This document shows, in pieces, positions 10,301-22,900 of a stretch of DNA of 64,000 bases. Position 1 is the first letter of the stretch. Each line of letters starts with the position of its first letter. Both the position numbers and the translations under genes were made by a program. This DNA is from Haliclystus octoradiatus (lineage: Eukaryota; Cnidaria; Staurozoa; Stauromedusae; Haliclystidae): contig OU744454.1 in NCBI GenBank assembly GCA_916610825.1, positions 13,212,836-13,276,835 on the forward strand. The letters are read 5' to 3'. The notes under the pieces were generated by a model. It made no database searches. It saw only the letters and a list, made by a program, of their open reading frames with translations, and was not told where the DNA came from.

Positions 10301-12535
10301 TATGATTTCTTCATGTTTATTTAGCTCAATATGTCAAGTGTGGTTGAAGACTCTAATGAAAAACATCTAGCACCTTGGTCAGAGGCATGCTCCAAAGACA
10401 ACATTAGCAATACTCCATTAAGCCCCTATATGGATCAAGTAAGAACAAGCATTATTCAACGTAAAATGTAGTATATATATGAACTATAAACTGGAGTATA
10501 TATTGAACTGAAAACAGCGTCTGAAATCAAAATACCCATGTGGTCAATCTGAAGGCATTCTAAACTGGAATAGTACCAGGCACTTGTTAAGAACGGCATG
10601 TGTACCAAACCTTGGGCGTTTTGTTAACCTTATGGAGACGGATTAATCGACATAAAAAATTAATTCAGTGGTTATGTTTTTGTTTCAGGAATTACTCTAC
10701 AACAACAATCTTAATGTTGATGGATCAAAAATTGAAAAACTTGGTTTCACATATCAACACCCACATCTCAAAGCTGAAAGTTTAAGAGTGGTAGGTTTTA
10801 TATATATTTAACTTAACTAACTTATTTAATTTAACTTAACACTGTACTAGACCGAGCGCCACAGAACTAAAACAGCAGGTTTCTCCGGGCAACTTGAAGA
10901 TCACATAAAAGTGTTCATAAGGATATGGTGAACAATTCCCTATTTCTTGTTTCAATTAAATTTTATTGTGAACCCTTCAAAAATCCAATTCATATTTCAT
11001 GATTCACGGTCAAAGCCTTCTTATAGTTTTGAGAAAATGCTGCATGTGAGCTTTATGGTCTTTGATTCTTTTGTTCTCCCAAGATTTTGCGAATTCGTAG
11101 AAGCATGACGAAAACACAAAAGGTATGAATTAAGAAGGCTATGACCATGAAATGATTTACAAATTCATCGTTGGTGAGCTCCAAAATAAAAATTGACTAA
11201 AACAAGAGACGGGAAAGTATTTATGGTATTTTTAAGAACATTTGTCGTGAATTTCGAGTTGCCCGGAGAAACCTACCGTTTTAGATATGTGTCGCTCGGT
11301 CTATGCATAAAATAGAAAATAATAATGACTAAAGACTGGTGATATCATCCCATGCGCGTTGACAACGTAAATAATATTATTAAACAAACAAAAATAAAAC
11401 AACAAAAGAATCTGACATCATTTGGAAATATATTTATTTAATGGAAGTTCAAAAATCATGGCCATTAAAATTCACCATGGATGGGGAAGTTACTTTTCAA
11501 AAGTAACTAGTTACAGTTACAGTTACAGTTACTTTGGCAAAAAATTAACTGGTTACTTTAAGTTAATTTGTCGAAAAAGTAACTTTTGAAAATTACAAGT
11601 TACTTTTTATTCAAAAGTAACTAGCTACAATTACTTTTGCCGTTACTTTTTCAAATGTATAGAAAACCATCAGGTTTAATATGGAGTAACAAAAAAGAGA
11701 ACACAATTAATATGATCAAAATAATGCAATTGATAATAGTGAAACATATATATTAATCTAATATTTTGTGGAAAATAACAGGAAAATTAAAAAGTAACGT
11801 GAAAAGTAACGGAATGAATTAAAAAGTAGCGGAAAATGCGTTACTAATTTTGTAATGAAAAAGTAAGAAGTTACAATTAAAAGTTACTTTCCCAAAAAAG
11901 CAGCTAGTTATAAGTGGTAATTACTTAAAAGTAACGATTACAAGTAACGCCGTTACTTTTGTAATCGTTACTCATATCCCTGAAACTCACACACGCTTCG
12001 TAATATTTGAGCAATTGAGCCAAGAATGGTTTAACTGTAAAAATTACTTGACGTTCTGTGGTTATATTGTATGTCCAGCTCAACAACTCCACTGCTCCTT
12101 GCAAATTAGATCATTCAACGTTCATGAACTGTATTCACCTGAGCCCTGGCAACGAAGCCATCTATTTGTAAGAGTTTGGAAACACAACTTTTGGGCATAA
12201 AAACAGCATTTTCATCCATTGAAAACGAGATTTTGCTTTTGAACACAGAGTTTCACGAATTCAAAACGAATTCATAACATTATTTTCGCGCGGTTCGTTC
12301 ATATTTTGCGAGCCTTGGTTTGACGAAACGAAAATGGCGTCCATAAAATCATGTGAGTGGCATCTGTCCAATTGGAGATGAGAGCAACACATGAAAGAGT
12401 GTCGCAACTTTTGTAAATAGAATCTTTGGTGTTCCTTCCTACATGGCGTTTTTGTCATTTATTAATAATATCTTTTCATTTTAGATTGTAGATGATTACG
12501 TTACATTGAATGTATTTCCACCATCACTTGCATAA
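1382..12535 (+). CDS. Extended-SDR / NAD-dependent epimerase-dehydratase-like protein, 5'-partial
   Basis: Eleven exons give one continuous frame of 313 residues: 1382-1436, 2304-2389, 4180-4293, 6330-6421, 7158-7219, 7910-7962, 8223-8349, 9576-9661, 10325-10438, 10689-10790, 12485-12535 (stop TAA). Every junction is GT-AG and phases match. Readable blocks are KVQFKQANLVNA, FDYVINCAAEARYGQ, VKRYVELSTAQVYSSDK, FCIVRPGITYGIGD, RMSTVHVEDVSRALWF, HLAPWSEACSKD and FPPSLA at the end. These match the layout of extended short-chain dehydrogenases (cytosolic NAD(P)-binding Rossmann enzymes acting on sugars, steroids or similar). The substrate is unknown. About 60 residues holding the Gly-rich cofactor loop are missing and should lie left of position 1. 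At the usual YxxxK site the sequence reads WTTVAKYK, so the Tyr appears to be replaced. Introns carry many MITEs and SINEs. Family call is strong; function is not. Confidence 0.88.
2559..2870. repeat. Tandem repeat, ~95-bp unit, 3+ copies
   Basis: Units start with TAGTTCCTGACAAGTC at about 2559, 2654 and 2750, with a fourth diverging at about 2846. They are nearly identical to each other. The unit is rich in the palindromic word GTTCATGAAC, which is scattered through the whole window. It lies in the intron after exon 2304-2389 of the SDR gene. Confidence 0.85.
2965..3611. mobile_element. Dispersed repeat R1, copy 1, ending in a long hairpin
   Basis: It is nearly identical to 23095-23771 over about 600 bp, from TCTAAAATATCACGAAGG to the 'ctcccaacatt' region. 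It ends in an inverted repeat (see 3426-3608). It interrupts a GTTCATGAAC-type repeat whose halves (around 2877-2955 and 3705-3775) are nearly the same sequence, so it inserted there or the host segment was duplicated. No reading frame is convincing. Confidence 0.75.
3426..3608. repeat. Perfect-looking hairpin, ~75-bp arms
   Basis: GGGTTACCACATGCTTGC at 3426 is mirrored by GCAAGTATGTGGTAACCC ending at 3608. The arms continue inward through the 'tttgtattcatatttactaaac' region and the AGTGTCTCCCAAC words. The loop is about 30 bp. One arm also recurs alone at about 2469-2525, near the exon 2304-2389 donor. Confidence 0.8.
4863..5199. mobile_element. MITE with ~65-bp inverted ends (TAGYCTGC family), copy 1
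   Basis: It begins TAGCCTGCGCTACAGACC and ends in the inverse GGTCTCTAATGCAGACTA. It is closely related throughout to 50395-50776, which has a clear 9-bp target duplication. This copy is older and its flanks show no clean duplication. A third, terminal fragment of the family lies at about 46180-46215. Confidence 0.8.
5622..5981. mobile_element. Mariner-type MITE interrupted by a hAT-like MITE
   Basis: This is the same family as 1185-1358, with ends CAGTGACACCTGTATATAAC and GCTATAACAGGTTTGACAG flanked by TA. A 175-bp insertion splits it at 5688-5862. Outside the insertion the element reads straight through once one copy of the 8-bp duplication is discounted. Confidence 0.75.
5688..5862. mobile_element. 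hAT-like MITE, 175 bp, nested insertion
   Basis: The terminal inverted repeats are CAGGGTCCGACAAAAG and CTTTTGTCGGACCCTG, and the flanking 8-bp direct repeats are CAGGTGGC at 5680-5687 and 5863-5870. The 8-bp duplication and CAGGG-type ends fit the hAT superfamily. It lies inside an older mariner-type MITE, which orders the two insertions in time. Confidence 0.88.
6066..6216. mobile_element. Degraded mariner-type MITE
   Basis: It shares ACCTGTATATAACAGCCAGC and the 'gaccactataaacagg' block with 1185-1358, but the right part is eroded and the terminal inverted repeats no longer match well. Confidence 0.55.
7611..7630. repeat. (AC)n microsatellite
   Basis: About ten AC units with one interruption, in an intron of the SDR gene. 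Confidence 0.9.
7789..7866 (-). repeat. tRNA-like sequence (tRNA pseudogene or SINE head)
   Basis: On the minus strand it reads a box-A-like TAGCTCAGTGGTAGAGTG followed about 35 nt later by a box-B-like GGGGTTAAATTCC, with an anticodon-loop-sized gap between. The acceptor-stem ends pair poorly (GGTTGCT against the GGTGCACC-like 3' side), so a working tRNA gene is unlikely. No second copy was found in the window. It lies about 45 bp upstream of the exon at 7910. Confidence 0.5.
8001..8166. mobile_element. Mariner-type MITE, TA flanked
   Basis: It begins CAGTGAAACCTGTATATAAC and ends GGTTTGACTG, with TA on both sides. It is the same family as 1185-1358 and ends about 57 bp before the exon at 8223. 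Confidence 0.75.
8517..8775 (+). pseudogene. LINE reverse transcriptase fragment (dead)
   Basis: One frame reads ADDAKFF, then a stop, then DLTTTLDKFTTWAESWQLK and KCSIISFGATN. This is the reverse-transcriptase catalytic box ([YF]ADD) and the following W..WQL..N..KC..[LI].FG pattern of CR1/L2/Jockey-type non-LTR retrotransposons. A stop codon sits just after the catalytic box, and neither the 5' nor 3' parts are present. It is unlike the LINE at 17185-19426 in detail, so it comes from another family. Confidence 0.65.
9121..9472 (+). mobile_element. tRNA-derived SINE (family S1), copy 1
   Basis: The tRNA-like head has box A GGATTAGCTCAAGTGGCAG and box B AGTTCAAATCCCCC. A body follows with TGGATAAAGTC-like and GATGGCGGATGGAATGG blocks, then a tail with a 'ctcctctagaaatagaggagtgg' hairpin and GGTAGGGCGACACCGTCTA. 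Three further copies lie on the minus strand at 13139-13457, 42500-42811 and 47244-47598. RNA polymerase III promoter boxes are as expected for a SINE. Confidence 0.8.
10850..11301. mobile_element. Mariner-type MITE, 452 bp, TA flanked
   Basis: The ends are GACCGAGCGCCACAGA and its inverse TGTGTCGCTCGGTC. Inverted similarity continues for about 47 bp, including GGTTTCTCCGGGCAACT. TA dinucleotides flank it at 10848-10849 and 11302-11303. It has no coding capacity. Confidence 0.8.
11471..11985. repeat. AAGTAAC/GTTACTTTT-rich repetitive element
   Basis: The words AAGTAACT and GTTACTTTT occur in both orientations throughout, with the densest runs at 11490-11660 and 11780-11970. The edges 'ggatggggaagttac' and 'cgttactcatatccct' are inverted versions of each other, suggesting a non-autonomous DNA element with internally repeated ends. 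Confidence 0.6.
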
Positions 12536-13138
12536 AGGACTACAAAGTTGTATGATTCAGACACGATTTCAATACAATACTTATCACCACTGCGATACAA
12601 TAATCATTTTATGGAAGTATAGAGGAACAATTATATTTCAAATAATACAAAATTTATTGTTTTCTACTACATAATTTGACTATATAATGAATGATGTTTT
12701 TTTAGTTTTTATTACTTGTAATTACACGTTTTGTAAATTTCCATAATTTGAATATAGTGATTTCTATAATGTTTATTTAAACTTTTTTATTAATTGAGTA
12801 AATCCGAATGAAATATTGATTTTAAAGTATTATTATCTCAATTGTTATTTGTATTGTCGCGAACATAACAGCTACAAAGTCTTAGTGTCTTTATCCTATA
12901 CATAACAATAATAAAATTGCCTAACCCCTGTAGAGAAGTTCATGAACTTGAAATGGCCAAACTGTTCAATACGTTTTCACAAACTTTGGACAATTTTTCT
13001 GGTTCATGAACTATTATGGAATGAATTGAGACTGACAGCCTTTGCGCTCGGTCTTAGAATAGGGTGCGTGATGCCCACTAATTGTGGGTTGAAAAACGAT
13101 TTTCACGTTTTAACTTTTGACCAAAGTAAGTTATCGAG
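12536..13138. other. 3' flank of the SDR gene; no gene seen
   Basis: AT-rich sequence after the SDR stop codon. It would include the 3' UTR. An AATAAA-like signal occurs around 12908 but I cannot place a polyadenylation site. GTTCATGAAC-type words occur around 12938 and 13005. Confidence 0.4.
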
Positions 13139-13457
13139 ACGGTCTACCGAAGGCACCAGTGCCATTCCTCTATTTCTAAAAGAGTGGCTCTTTTCGCTGA
13201 GAGCAATTCTGTTAAATGCTCTTTATTGATATCAACTGCGACACTGCAGATCAATTTCAACAAATTTCATAGTAGATCCGCAGCTATTCCCAACGCAATT
13301 CCCTTTAGACCATTCCATCCGCCATCCTCAGATGGTACTCTTTTGATGGTCAAGATAAAGTCTAAGCTGAGTTGACCTTCGGGGGATTTGAATCACAGTC
13401 GATCAGATATGATCAGAAATGAAGTTCGGTTGCTCTGCTATCTGAGCTGATTCTCCT
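13139..13457 (-). mobile_element. tRNA-derived SINE (family S1), copy 2
   Basis: It is the reverse-complement relative of 9121-9472. The tail begins at ACGGTCTACCGAAGGCACC, the body includes the 'ccgccatcctcagatggtac' block, and the tRNA-like head ends near GGTTGCTCTGCTATCTGAGC. Point differences from the other copies show it is not recent. Confidence 0.78.
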
Positions 13458-13910
13458 TTGAACCCACAAGACACGATTTTCAATTTATGCCTTTATGAAC
13501 CCACGAAGAAATGTTCATGAACTCGCAAATATTGTACGGGAATTGTTGGATCCGCGTGATTAAAGCCTTTTGACAGTTGAAATCAAATCAATTTGGTGAC
13601 TATAATTATGCTATTATACAACCGAATGACTGCGAAAAGAAGATACCAAGGAGAATGAAATTACGTTTATTAAATAATTTCAGTATATAAATTATTGACT
13701 AGCGCATTATAGATGGTAAAAATATTGCGTCAGTTTAATGTTGTACGATCATAGTTCATTGCAATGTCAAAAAGACTATTTACTTATACAGAAAAAAGAC
13801 TATAGAACTTGAGAATTAAAAGACGGCAGCAATGAACATTTTGATAGCCTACAAACATTCATAATATAGTATAAATAGTCATGGCTATATTAGTACAAAC
13901 AAGAACTTGA

Positions 13911-16900
13911 TTACGCTTCATTGTAAACAAGTTGAGCTTTGTCATGTTCTTGAACTTGATACTCAGATGGCGAATGCACATATAATTGATTATCAGTATA
14001 ATCTTTATCATCAGCTGATGGTAGAGTTTGGAGAACCATTCCTCCTCCTGGTGGGGTGAGAACAAAACCTTGTGTTTGCTCCTATATAGTAAAGAAACAC
14101 AACATATATATATATATAGACCAAACATGTTGACGCAATTAGATTGCAGTTTACTTTCATGAAAAACAGAGTGTAATATTCTTTATTGTTGATTTCCTCG
14201 GGGTCTCTTCGGCATGAAGACTTAATTTTATCATTTTTACGGGATTTTTACATGATAATTAGTATTTTGATTTAACGTTGTCTGAAGCAAACATATGATA
14301 TCCAGATTACAATTAATAATTTTGAAACACGTCAATCACAAAAAATGTAACCATCATATGTGTTAATGATAGTGTAGCGGGTGGAATGAGTCGATGTATT
14401 GATAAATTACCACACGCGTACATAGACGTTGATTAGATATATATTTGATGTAATAGTTGTAGCTGGCCACCAACAGGGAGAGGATGAATAAGGGTTAATA
14501 TGACCGTTGATAAACAGAGCCTCTATGAAGGTGGACCAGCTTTGCTATTATAGGTGCTGTCGCCACGAAGGGCAGACGTGAAGAGAATTGATAAATTACA
14601 TTCAGTGATTTACATTACAAGGTATACGTGATTACAAACGGAAGCTTTACAGTTAACAAAGGAAATACATTGTGGATAAGACAATAGACATAAAACAATC
14701 CACTACAATAGTGTGATGTTAATTCTTTGATTTTATCATATGATCATGTTATAGCTATCATGTGTTAATGTGATACTGTAACTATCATGTGTTAATGTGA
14801 TAGCTATCATGTGTTAATGTGATAACTATCATGTGTTAATGTGATAACTCTCTTGTGTTTATGATATTTTGATATTGATATGTTAATTTTGTAACCACTA
14901 TGTATTAATGGTATGACTACCACTTATCATGTGTTAATGTGATAACTCTCTTGTGTTTATGATATTTTGATATTGATATGTTAATTTTGTAACTACTATG
15001 TGTTAATGGTATGACTACCACGCATCATGTGTTAATGTGATAACTCTCTTGTGTTTATGATATTTTGATATTGATATGTTAATTTTGTAACTACTATGTG
15101 TTAATGGTATGACTACCACGCATCATGTGTTAATGTGATAACTCTCTTGTGTTTATGATATTTTGATATTGATATGTTAATTTTGTAACTACTTTGTGTT
15201 GATGTTATGACTATCGAGTGTCAATACTAGCTACGACTATCATGTGTTAATGCTATAGCTATCATGCGATAATGTGATAACAATCATGTGTTAATTGTAT
15301 TCTGATGTTCATCGCTTCATTTTATAACTATCATATATTAATGCTATTACTATCATGTGTCAATACTACGACTATCATGTGTTAATGCTACAATTATCCT
15401 GTGATAAAGTGATAACTATCATGTGTTAATGTTATGACTTACTTTTTCTTGGTTGCAAAGTGAGACACAATTGACGTAGCAGCAAATCAGAATAAAAATA
15501 CCACCGATACCAGATATTACTGTTATTTCCATAAAAAGGGAGCTCAACGATGTGACAAGACTACATGATCCTAAATACAAATAAAACCACAAAATCAGAA
15601 GACAATTCATTGTTATGCGTGTGTTAAGTAAGAGCTAGATGTTAAATGGTAAAAATATATTCTATTTCAATACCACATCATAATCGAACATAATCATGCA
15701 ATTTGATTGGTTAGTTACATTGCTTGGGAATGTTGTACTGTAGTAGAAACATGGTTGCATTGTTCGGGTAAATATAATTGTGTGATTTAATTAAAATTGT
15801 GGTTCGACAATTTATTCATCGGATTATGCTTTATACAGTTATTAAGAAGCGCAACTTGTAATTTGAGATGCAAAAGAACAATTGAATTTTACGTTGGCTT
15901 TTTATTCAGAGTTTCATCTGTTTCCATGTTTTAGACCTGCCGATAACTATAGTTGTTAAAAAATCCACAACAAAATATATACAAACTGTTTTGGAATAGG
16001 TATTCTAGTGGATAAATAAATTCGAAGACGCAGTCATGTTAAACTTTAACCTCTTTATTAACAAATTCTTTCTCACAACATTAGATAATAATAAAGAATC
16101 AATAACGGTAAGTACTGGTTTCGATTATTAACTAGAAGTTATTCTCTGACTTCACAATTCACATTATCAAAACTCACAAAAACAAAATATATCAGCGTAG
16201 TCGGGGCGTTATTTTCCCGCGCGTTTCACATCGAGGCAAACAAACCAACTACCGATAACTATAGTTGTAACTTGTAATTTGAGATGCAAAAGAACAATTG
16301 AAGTTTACGTTGGCTTTTTATTCAGAGTTTCATCTGTTTCCATGTTTTAGACCTGCCGATAACTATAGTTGTTAAAACATCATCAACAAAATATATACAA
16401 ACCATCAAATTGAATAGTGTAATAGTTCTCTTCCATATAAGAGTAGTGGCTGTTTGGCACAACACACATACATTTGGAAATTGCTGAAGTACAACCTCCG
16501 TTGTTGTAAAAGTCCACAACTTCAGACCAAATCCTAAACAAGGTAGCCATGATGCCAGAACATGCTAGAGCAACGATGAAAGAAAAGATGTTGAAAATCG
16601 TATAAAAAATTGCCTGGATAATACATAAAATTAACATCATCATTAGTTGCAGGTTGGGATGTCGTAGGAAAATAATCCATGAACATTAAATGACTGAATT
16701 TTCATAAACATTTTATGACTTATAGGTTCACGGAAACGTCCAAGCCAAATAAGACATTGGTATTTAGAATTAACAGTAATCAAGAACCAGCTAATAAATA
16801 TTGCAATTTCTAAAGATTAGATCACTGATGAGTTCTTGTATAATATTTTCAGAAGATATCTTGATTTTTGACTCATGGTTAGGTAAGTGACCTTGAGTCT

Positions 16901-19900
16901 ATGCTGTCATGGTGGAAACGTTTTCATTTCATTTCATTTCATTTCATTTCATTTTTGACTAAATCTATTGTTCTTTTGAAATAACGTTCAACACACTGCT
17001 TTGCGTGCTAACAAAGGTCGAACAAAAAATGATTGCGCAAGAAACACCATTTTATTGTTAAAAATACAATGGGCATGCTGTGAGATTTTAATCGTTCTGT
17101 AACATCACTATTTTAGGTGAAACTTCGAAGATAATTGTTGTTGTGTTTGACCATGAGAACTTTTGAACCGACAATTCATCATTTAGATAGATAGATAGAT
17201 AGATAGATAGATATTTATTTGATCATAATAACTTTTTGAGTTAAATACAGTGTGTTTTTATTAGAAATTGTTACATGATCAGGTCATCCCGTAAGCATAG
17301 AATGCTTGTTTATTTGGGAGACCTTATATTTATAGTAGTTTGAAAAGGATATAAAATAAAAAATTGAGGATTTTAGAAATCAAATAACAATTGATTCGAG
17401 TTTGTAATTATGTTAAAATTATAAATAGAAATATTGAATTTAATGTCATACAGCAGGCAAAATATTAAGTAAAAAGATAAAATAAAATGAAATAATAATA
17501 AAATCAAGTCAATAACAATAACAATGGATAAATCATAGATGAAATAAAAATAAAAAATAACCAATAACAATTGCAATTGCAATGGATGAAGGTTTGGGTT
17601 GAATGAAAAGGAGAAAGAGAAAAGAAAGAAAAAAAAGAAGTTGGAAAGTTTAATCAGTTTGTTAGGTGCAGATGTAACAGTCTGTGACAGTGCATACGTC
17701 ATAGTAATTATCAATGAATTTCATTTTTAAAGATTTTCAGAAACGTTTGGAAGGAATATTGATGTCAAAATTGAACTTAAAATAATTCCAAAGACTAGGA
17801 AATTTGTAATTTGGATAATGCTGCAAAGCAAAAGTTTTTGCGAAAGGTACAGCAAATGTATTTTTCTTTCTACGGTGATTACGCTGGAAAACAAAAATAT
17901 CTTCAATGCAGGTTGGTGCATTTTGCATTATCACATTGTGGAGAAAGGTAAACACTTTGAAAGAATGCAGATCATGAAATTGTAAAATACCTAGTTGCTT
18001 ACAAAGAGGTTCAGCATGTGAACGTGGCTTGACATTCATAATTATCCTGATACATTTTTTGTGGAGCTTATTGAGACATCCTGTGGAAGTACTATGGCCC
18101 CAAATTGAAATTCCATATTCGAAATGCGGTTTGACCATTGTGTTGTAAATCTGTAATTTATGTTTAATCGAAAGGAATTTTCTAACGCGAATCAAGGAAT
18201 AAATATTTCTAAGGATTTTTGTTCTAATGTGACGAGTGTGTGATGTCCAATTAAGTTTATTGTCAATCATTATTCCTAAAAATTTGATAGATTTTGTAGA
18301 GCAATCAGAGCCACAACGCTGTAAAGGATGACCTTTTATATTTATTTCAAAGTTATTTGGCTTATGATTGCCAAAAAGAATAAATTTTGATTTATTAGGG
18401 CTAACTGTTAGATGGTTTGCATCAAACCAATCAGAAACGTTGTTTAATTCTTTATTACAATTCGCTGCAAGAGAAGATAAATCATTGGAGCAAATTTGTA
18501 ATGTTGTATCATCAGCAAAAAGGTTGACATTTGAATTGGTGCAATTTGGAAGATCATTCACGTAAATAAGAAACAATAGTGGGCCTAGGATGCTCCCCTG
18601 AGGAACTCCACAGCTGATTGAACTAGGTGAAGATAAATGACCATCAAAAGATAAAATTTGAGTTCTATCAGTTAAATATTGACGGAACCAGTTCAGTTCG
18701 ATATTTGACAATCCATAGTGAGCTAATTTTGATAACAGTATGGTGTGTGAAACTGTATCAAACGCTTTGCGTAAATCAAGGAATAAACCAACATGATACT
18801 TTTTGTCAGAGTTTGAAAATTTGTTACTTAAAAAATGTAAAATGCAATCGACAGTACTGTGGTGTTTTCGAAATCCAAACTGAAAACTTGTTAAAAAATG
18901 CTCTTCAAAGTAGCTGTACAGCTGGTTATAAACAACACGTTCAAAAACTTTTGAGAAAGTTGGTAGTAACGAAATGGGTCGGTAATTTGAAAACAAATGT
19001 GGATCACCAGACTTGAATAAAGGTAGTATTTTTGCACATTTAAAAGCATCAGGAATATATCCAGATTTTAGGGAAAGATTAATAAGTTAAGTGAGTGGGC
19101 AAATCAAAGGCTCTCTGATCAACTTCAAGCATTTATTAGAGATATGGTCGAAACCAGAACTAGATTTGTTCTTCATATTTGAAATAACTTTTCCAATTGC
19201 AAAAGGCGATACATATTTGAATTTAAACTTGTGGCTATTGTTAACTGGAAGATGTCTCAAAAAGTCTGTTGAACAGGAAAATGTTTGCTCAAGTTGGGGT
19301 CCAACATTAGCAAAAAAAGTGTTGAAATTGTTTGCTATCAGATCTTTATCCTGAATTTTTCTTTCAGAAACAGAAAAAAAAGATGGAAAACGATTGCAAT
19401 TTTTTGTAATACCTAGTAATTGGTTTACAGTATTATATATTTGTTGTTTGTATTGTTTTCTGAAGTTATTTATTGCATCAAACTGCTAAGCCCGTCGTCA
19501 TGGTTTATTTGGTTTATTAAAATGTTTTAATTCTGCTGCGACATCAGCTTAAGAAGAGACAATTTTGAACGTCATTTACATCTCACACCTGTATTATAAG
19601 TAGTGAAAATCACTTCATTTGTTATTATCTTGATATGGTCTAGTGGTGAAGCGTTTGCATACGGCGTGTAGGGTCTTGGTTCAATCCCATCGGTCTGCTT
19701 AACATTCTTTTTCTTTTTTCTTTGATTTATTATTTGGATATATTTTTCTTTTTATTATTATATTATTTGGATATTGTTACAATTTATTTTATTTGATTGA
19801 GGTTGATTTTTTTATTTGATCTGATTTTTATATCATTCGATTGGATTGATTTACTTTTTTGAATTTGATTTGATTTGGTTTGATTTTTCTTTTCATGATG

Positions 19901-22900
19901 ATTTGATTGATTTGATATTCTATTGAATTTGATTTCAATTAGTTTATTTTGATTATTATATTATTCACCATGAGTCCGAGCGTAGCGGAGCTATTTTTTT
20001 TAATAAATATAGTAAGGATTTGTGAATTTATCATATCTCATTATATATTTTGATTTTAAATTGTCATGATTATGAAAATCATCAAAGTTCTACTCAAAAG
20101 AATATAATTTATATCTCAAGTTGTGTTTTCTGAAAAACAATTTCCTTCCAATAAGTGTCAATTGCAATACAATGTTCCTTGCGAAAAAAGTAGTTTAGAT
20201 CATGAGATTTTTTGAACTTTATGAAATGTTCATGAACGTTCTGAACTGTTCATGAATTGCCCACATACTCCTTTGAAACGGTTCAGTCTGCTATGGAATT
20301 GTTTATGACCTGTTCATGAACTGTTCATAAACTGTTCATGAAAGTTAGGCCATTGTTCGTTCATGGGCTGTTGTCCTGTGGGATGCTTGAAATTGATCTG
20401 GTATAACCTTGGACAGGACCGTTTTTACACGTAGGCACTAGAGGCACGTGTCTATATCCTTTCGTTGAAAAACGGCCTTCCGAAAATTAATTTTTAAAAA
20501 AAAATGTATTTTTATTTTCAATTTAAACGTTTATCACAAAATCGTTTAGGAACATGTTGATTTAAAAGTTGTTCTACATAATTTTTCTTAATTAGAGAAA
20601 TAGAAGAATTGACAAAACTATTTTTAAGAGTTTAACATACATAGTTTTAAGTATTAAATTTAAAAGCAATGAAAATTTAGCATTTGCAATGCTTTGAAGC
20701 ATTTACAATGTTTTGATAAATCAATAGTGCATCTATTCTTGATTTGAAGGTTACCAAAGTTGGGGCAATTACAACCTTGTTAGGCAGGTCGTTCAACCAC
20801 GAAATGACTCGTGAACAGAAAAAGTTCTTGATGCTACTGTTAAAATTTAAGGATGAACATGCATGCTTTTTAGTTTTAGACTATCTTAGACTTCATTTAA
20901 TAATTGGTACTTCTGTTTACTTATAGTTTACATTAATTTTTATAGATACTAAATACCAAATACTATTATTTAGTTATTATTCTCCATTACATTGTAAAGC
21001 GATTAGAACTGCTTGTAATAATTTAGCAACGATCTTTAAAAGTTACATTTTTCAAGAAAAAGCGACTGTGTCTCAAACATTTTAAACATACTTTTGTGAA
21101 CCAGTCTATTAAAAAGCATATTAAAATTTAGCCAAAAAGCATCGTATCAAGGTTGCGGAAACTGGAAAATTTTCAGTCAACATAGGCCCTCCCCTGATCA
21201 TTGCCTACAACCCAAAATTTCAAAATGTGTCCCTGGCCTTGAACATCGTTTTATAGGATACCACTAAATCCCTCAGACAATCCTTGTTTCTACATCAACA
21301 CTGTTCCCAAATTGTTAATTAAATTTACATATTTTAAATTAATTCAATTTATCATCATTATATAGTTCAATACGGGTAATTCAATATCTATGACGGGTAC
21401 AATAAACAAATCAGATATATATATATAGCATGTGATAAATTTTTAATTCATCTTAAGTTAGCTACATAATGTATGTTCAATTTTTAAGTAACATTAGTTA
21501 ATAAAATAAAATATTCAATTCAATTTATCGAATCATAGAAAAGGGTCAATGCCTTACAAGACAAGAACTTCTGTTGCGAAAAGTTACGAAACCAAAAATA
21601 CCAGGTACGAAGAACTAAAAATAAAATAAAAATAATATTAGACATCTAAAATATGTCTGATTCAATTTTAACACTGCAATTACAGGGTCGTGTTTACATA
21701 TTCTGAGATGCAGGCACTTAATTATGAAGGCTATTTTCCTTGCTTCTATTTATCAGGTAACTCCCGCTCTTCAGGGACGGGGAGGTGCCACTTTAGAAAA
21801 AGGTGACGTACCCAAAAAGTTCCAAAAATTCTGTTGATGCTATCAAAAACATCCCAAAAATAAAAAAATGCTACGCAAAAAGTTCCAGCAGGTTGATTGA
21901 TTTTAAGTAAATAAACAAAAATGATGAAAATTTGTTTTCAAATTCCTTGAAAAAGTGAAAAATATGATACCCAAAAGTTCCAAAATTTGAAATGTCATAC
22001 CCAAAAGAAAAGTGGCATGTCCCCGTATAGCCATCATATGGGAGTTACCCCCGGGTATCAGGCTACATATTAGCTATAATGTCACATTAAAGAGTTTCGA
22101 ATGACCAGCAGCCTTTGCTTTGTTTTGTTGTTTTGATTACAAGAAACGAGGCTAATCCTCTGGAAAGTGACGTCAGAGGATTGTCCTCGTGGCTGTTGCT
22201 ACGGAAAGACACGACAGAAAGCTCGAGAAAATAGTCTGGTTTACCAATTTCAGTTTTGGATAAATCGCAATTCTTATTTGTCGAAACGCAAAGTCTATGG
22301 CTATAGATAACCAACAAATGTATACGGCTCACAAATAAATAGCGGAATGGGAGTCAAAGTCCGATTATATGTCTGAGAAGTTTGACGCAAATCAAAACAA
22401 CTTGGATAAAATGTACTTTCAAATCAACGCTAATTAAATTCATATGATTCTAAATTTTACAATTTACAGGCATAAATACTACAGAAAAATAATGCAATAT
22501 AAAACATGCATAGGTATGCAAGTAATGTAACTAACTATTTTTAGACGAAGCCTACGTGTTTACAAACATAATTTAGAATCTGAATGATCAAAGTATCCGT
22601 ATTAAAAAACGAATTCACCTGGTGTTATAATTTCATTTTGTTTCGGTGATAAATTTCGATTTTGAATGCTAACAAATCTCTTCCCGTTCTCCAAATCCCC
22701 AATATTCTTGTATCGAGTAAACACCAACATGAAATTTTGAATCAGTCGAGTTCAGTTGTAGTTTTTAACTCTGTCTTCCGTCCTCAATTCGTATGACGCT
22801 AGTAGCAAGTGAATTGATTTTCGTGGTACACATTTCTTCAAGCGTCGAAAGCCCTTCGACGTCCACCTCTATTGCTCTTGTAACTTTCCAAACCAGTTCG

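Noticed and set aside
12942-13375. ORFs of 95 and 63 residues
   Set aside because: They are translations of the SINE at 13139-13457 and its flank.
17373-17714. 113-residue minus-strand ORF rich in F, L and N
   Set aside because: Low-complexity translation of AT-rich sequence in the 3' region of the LINE.
18368-19354. Three plus-strand ORFs of 65-129 residues
   Set aside because: They are shadows of the LINE reverse transcriptase on the opposite strand.
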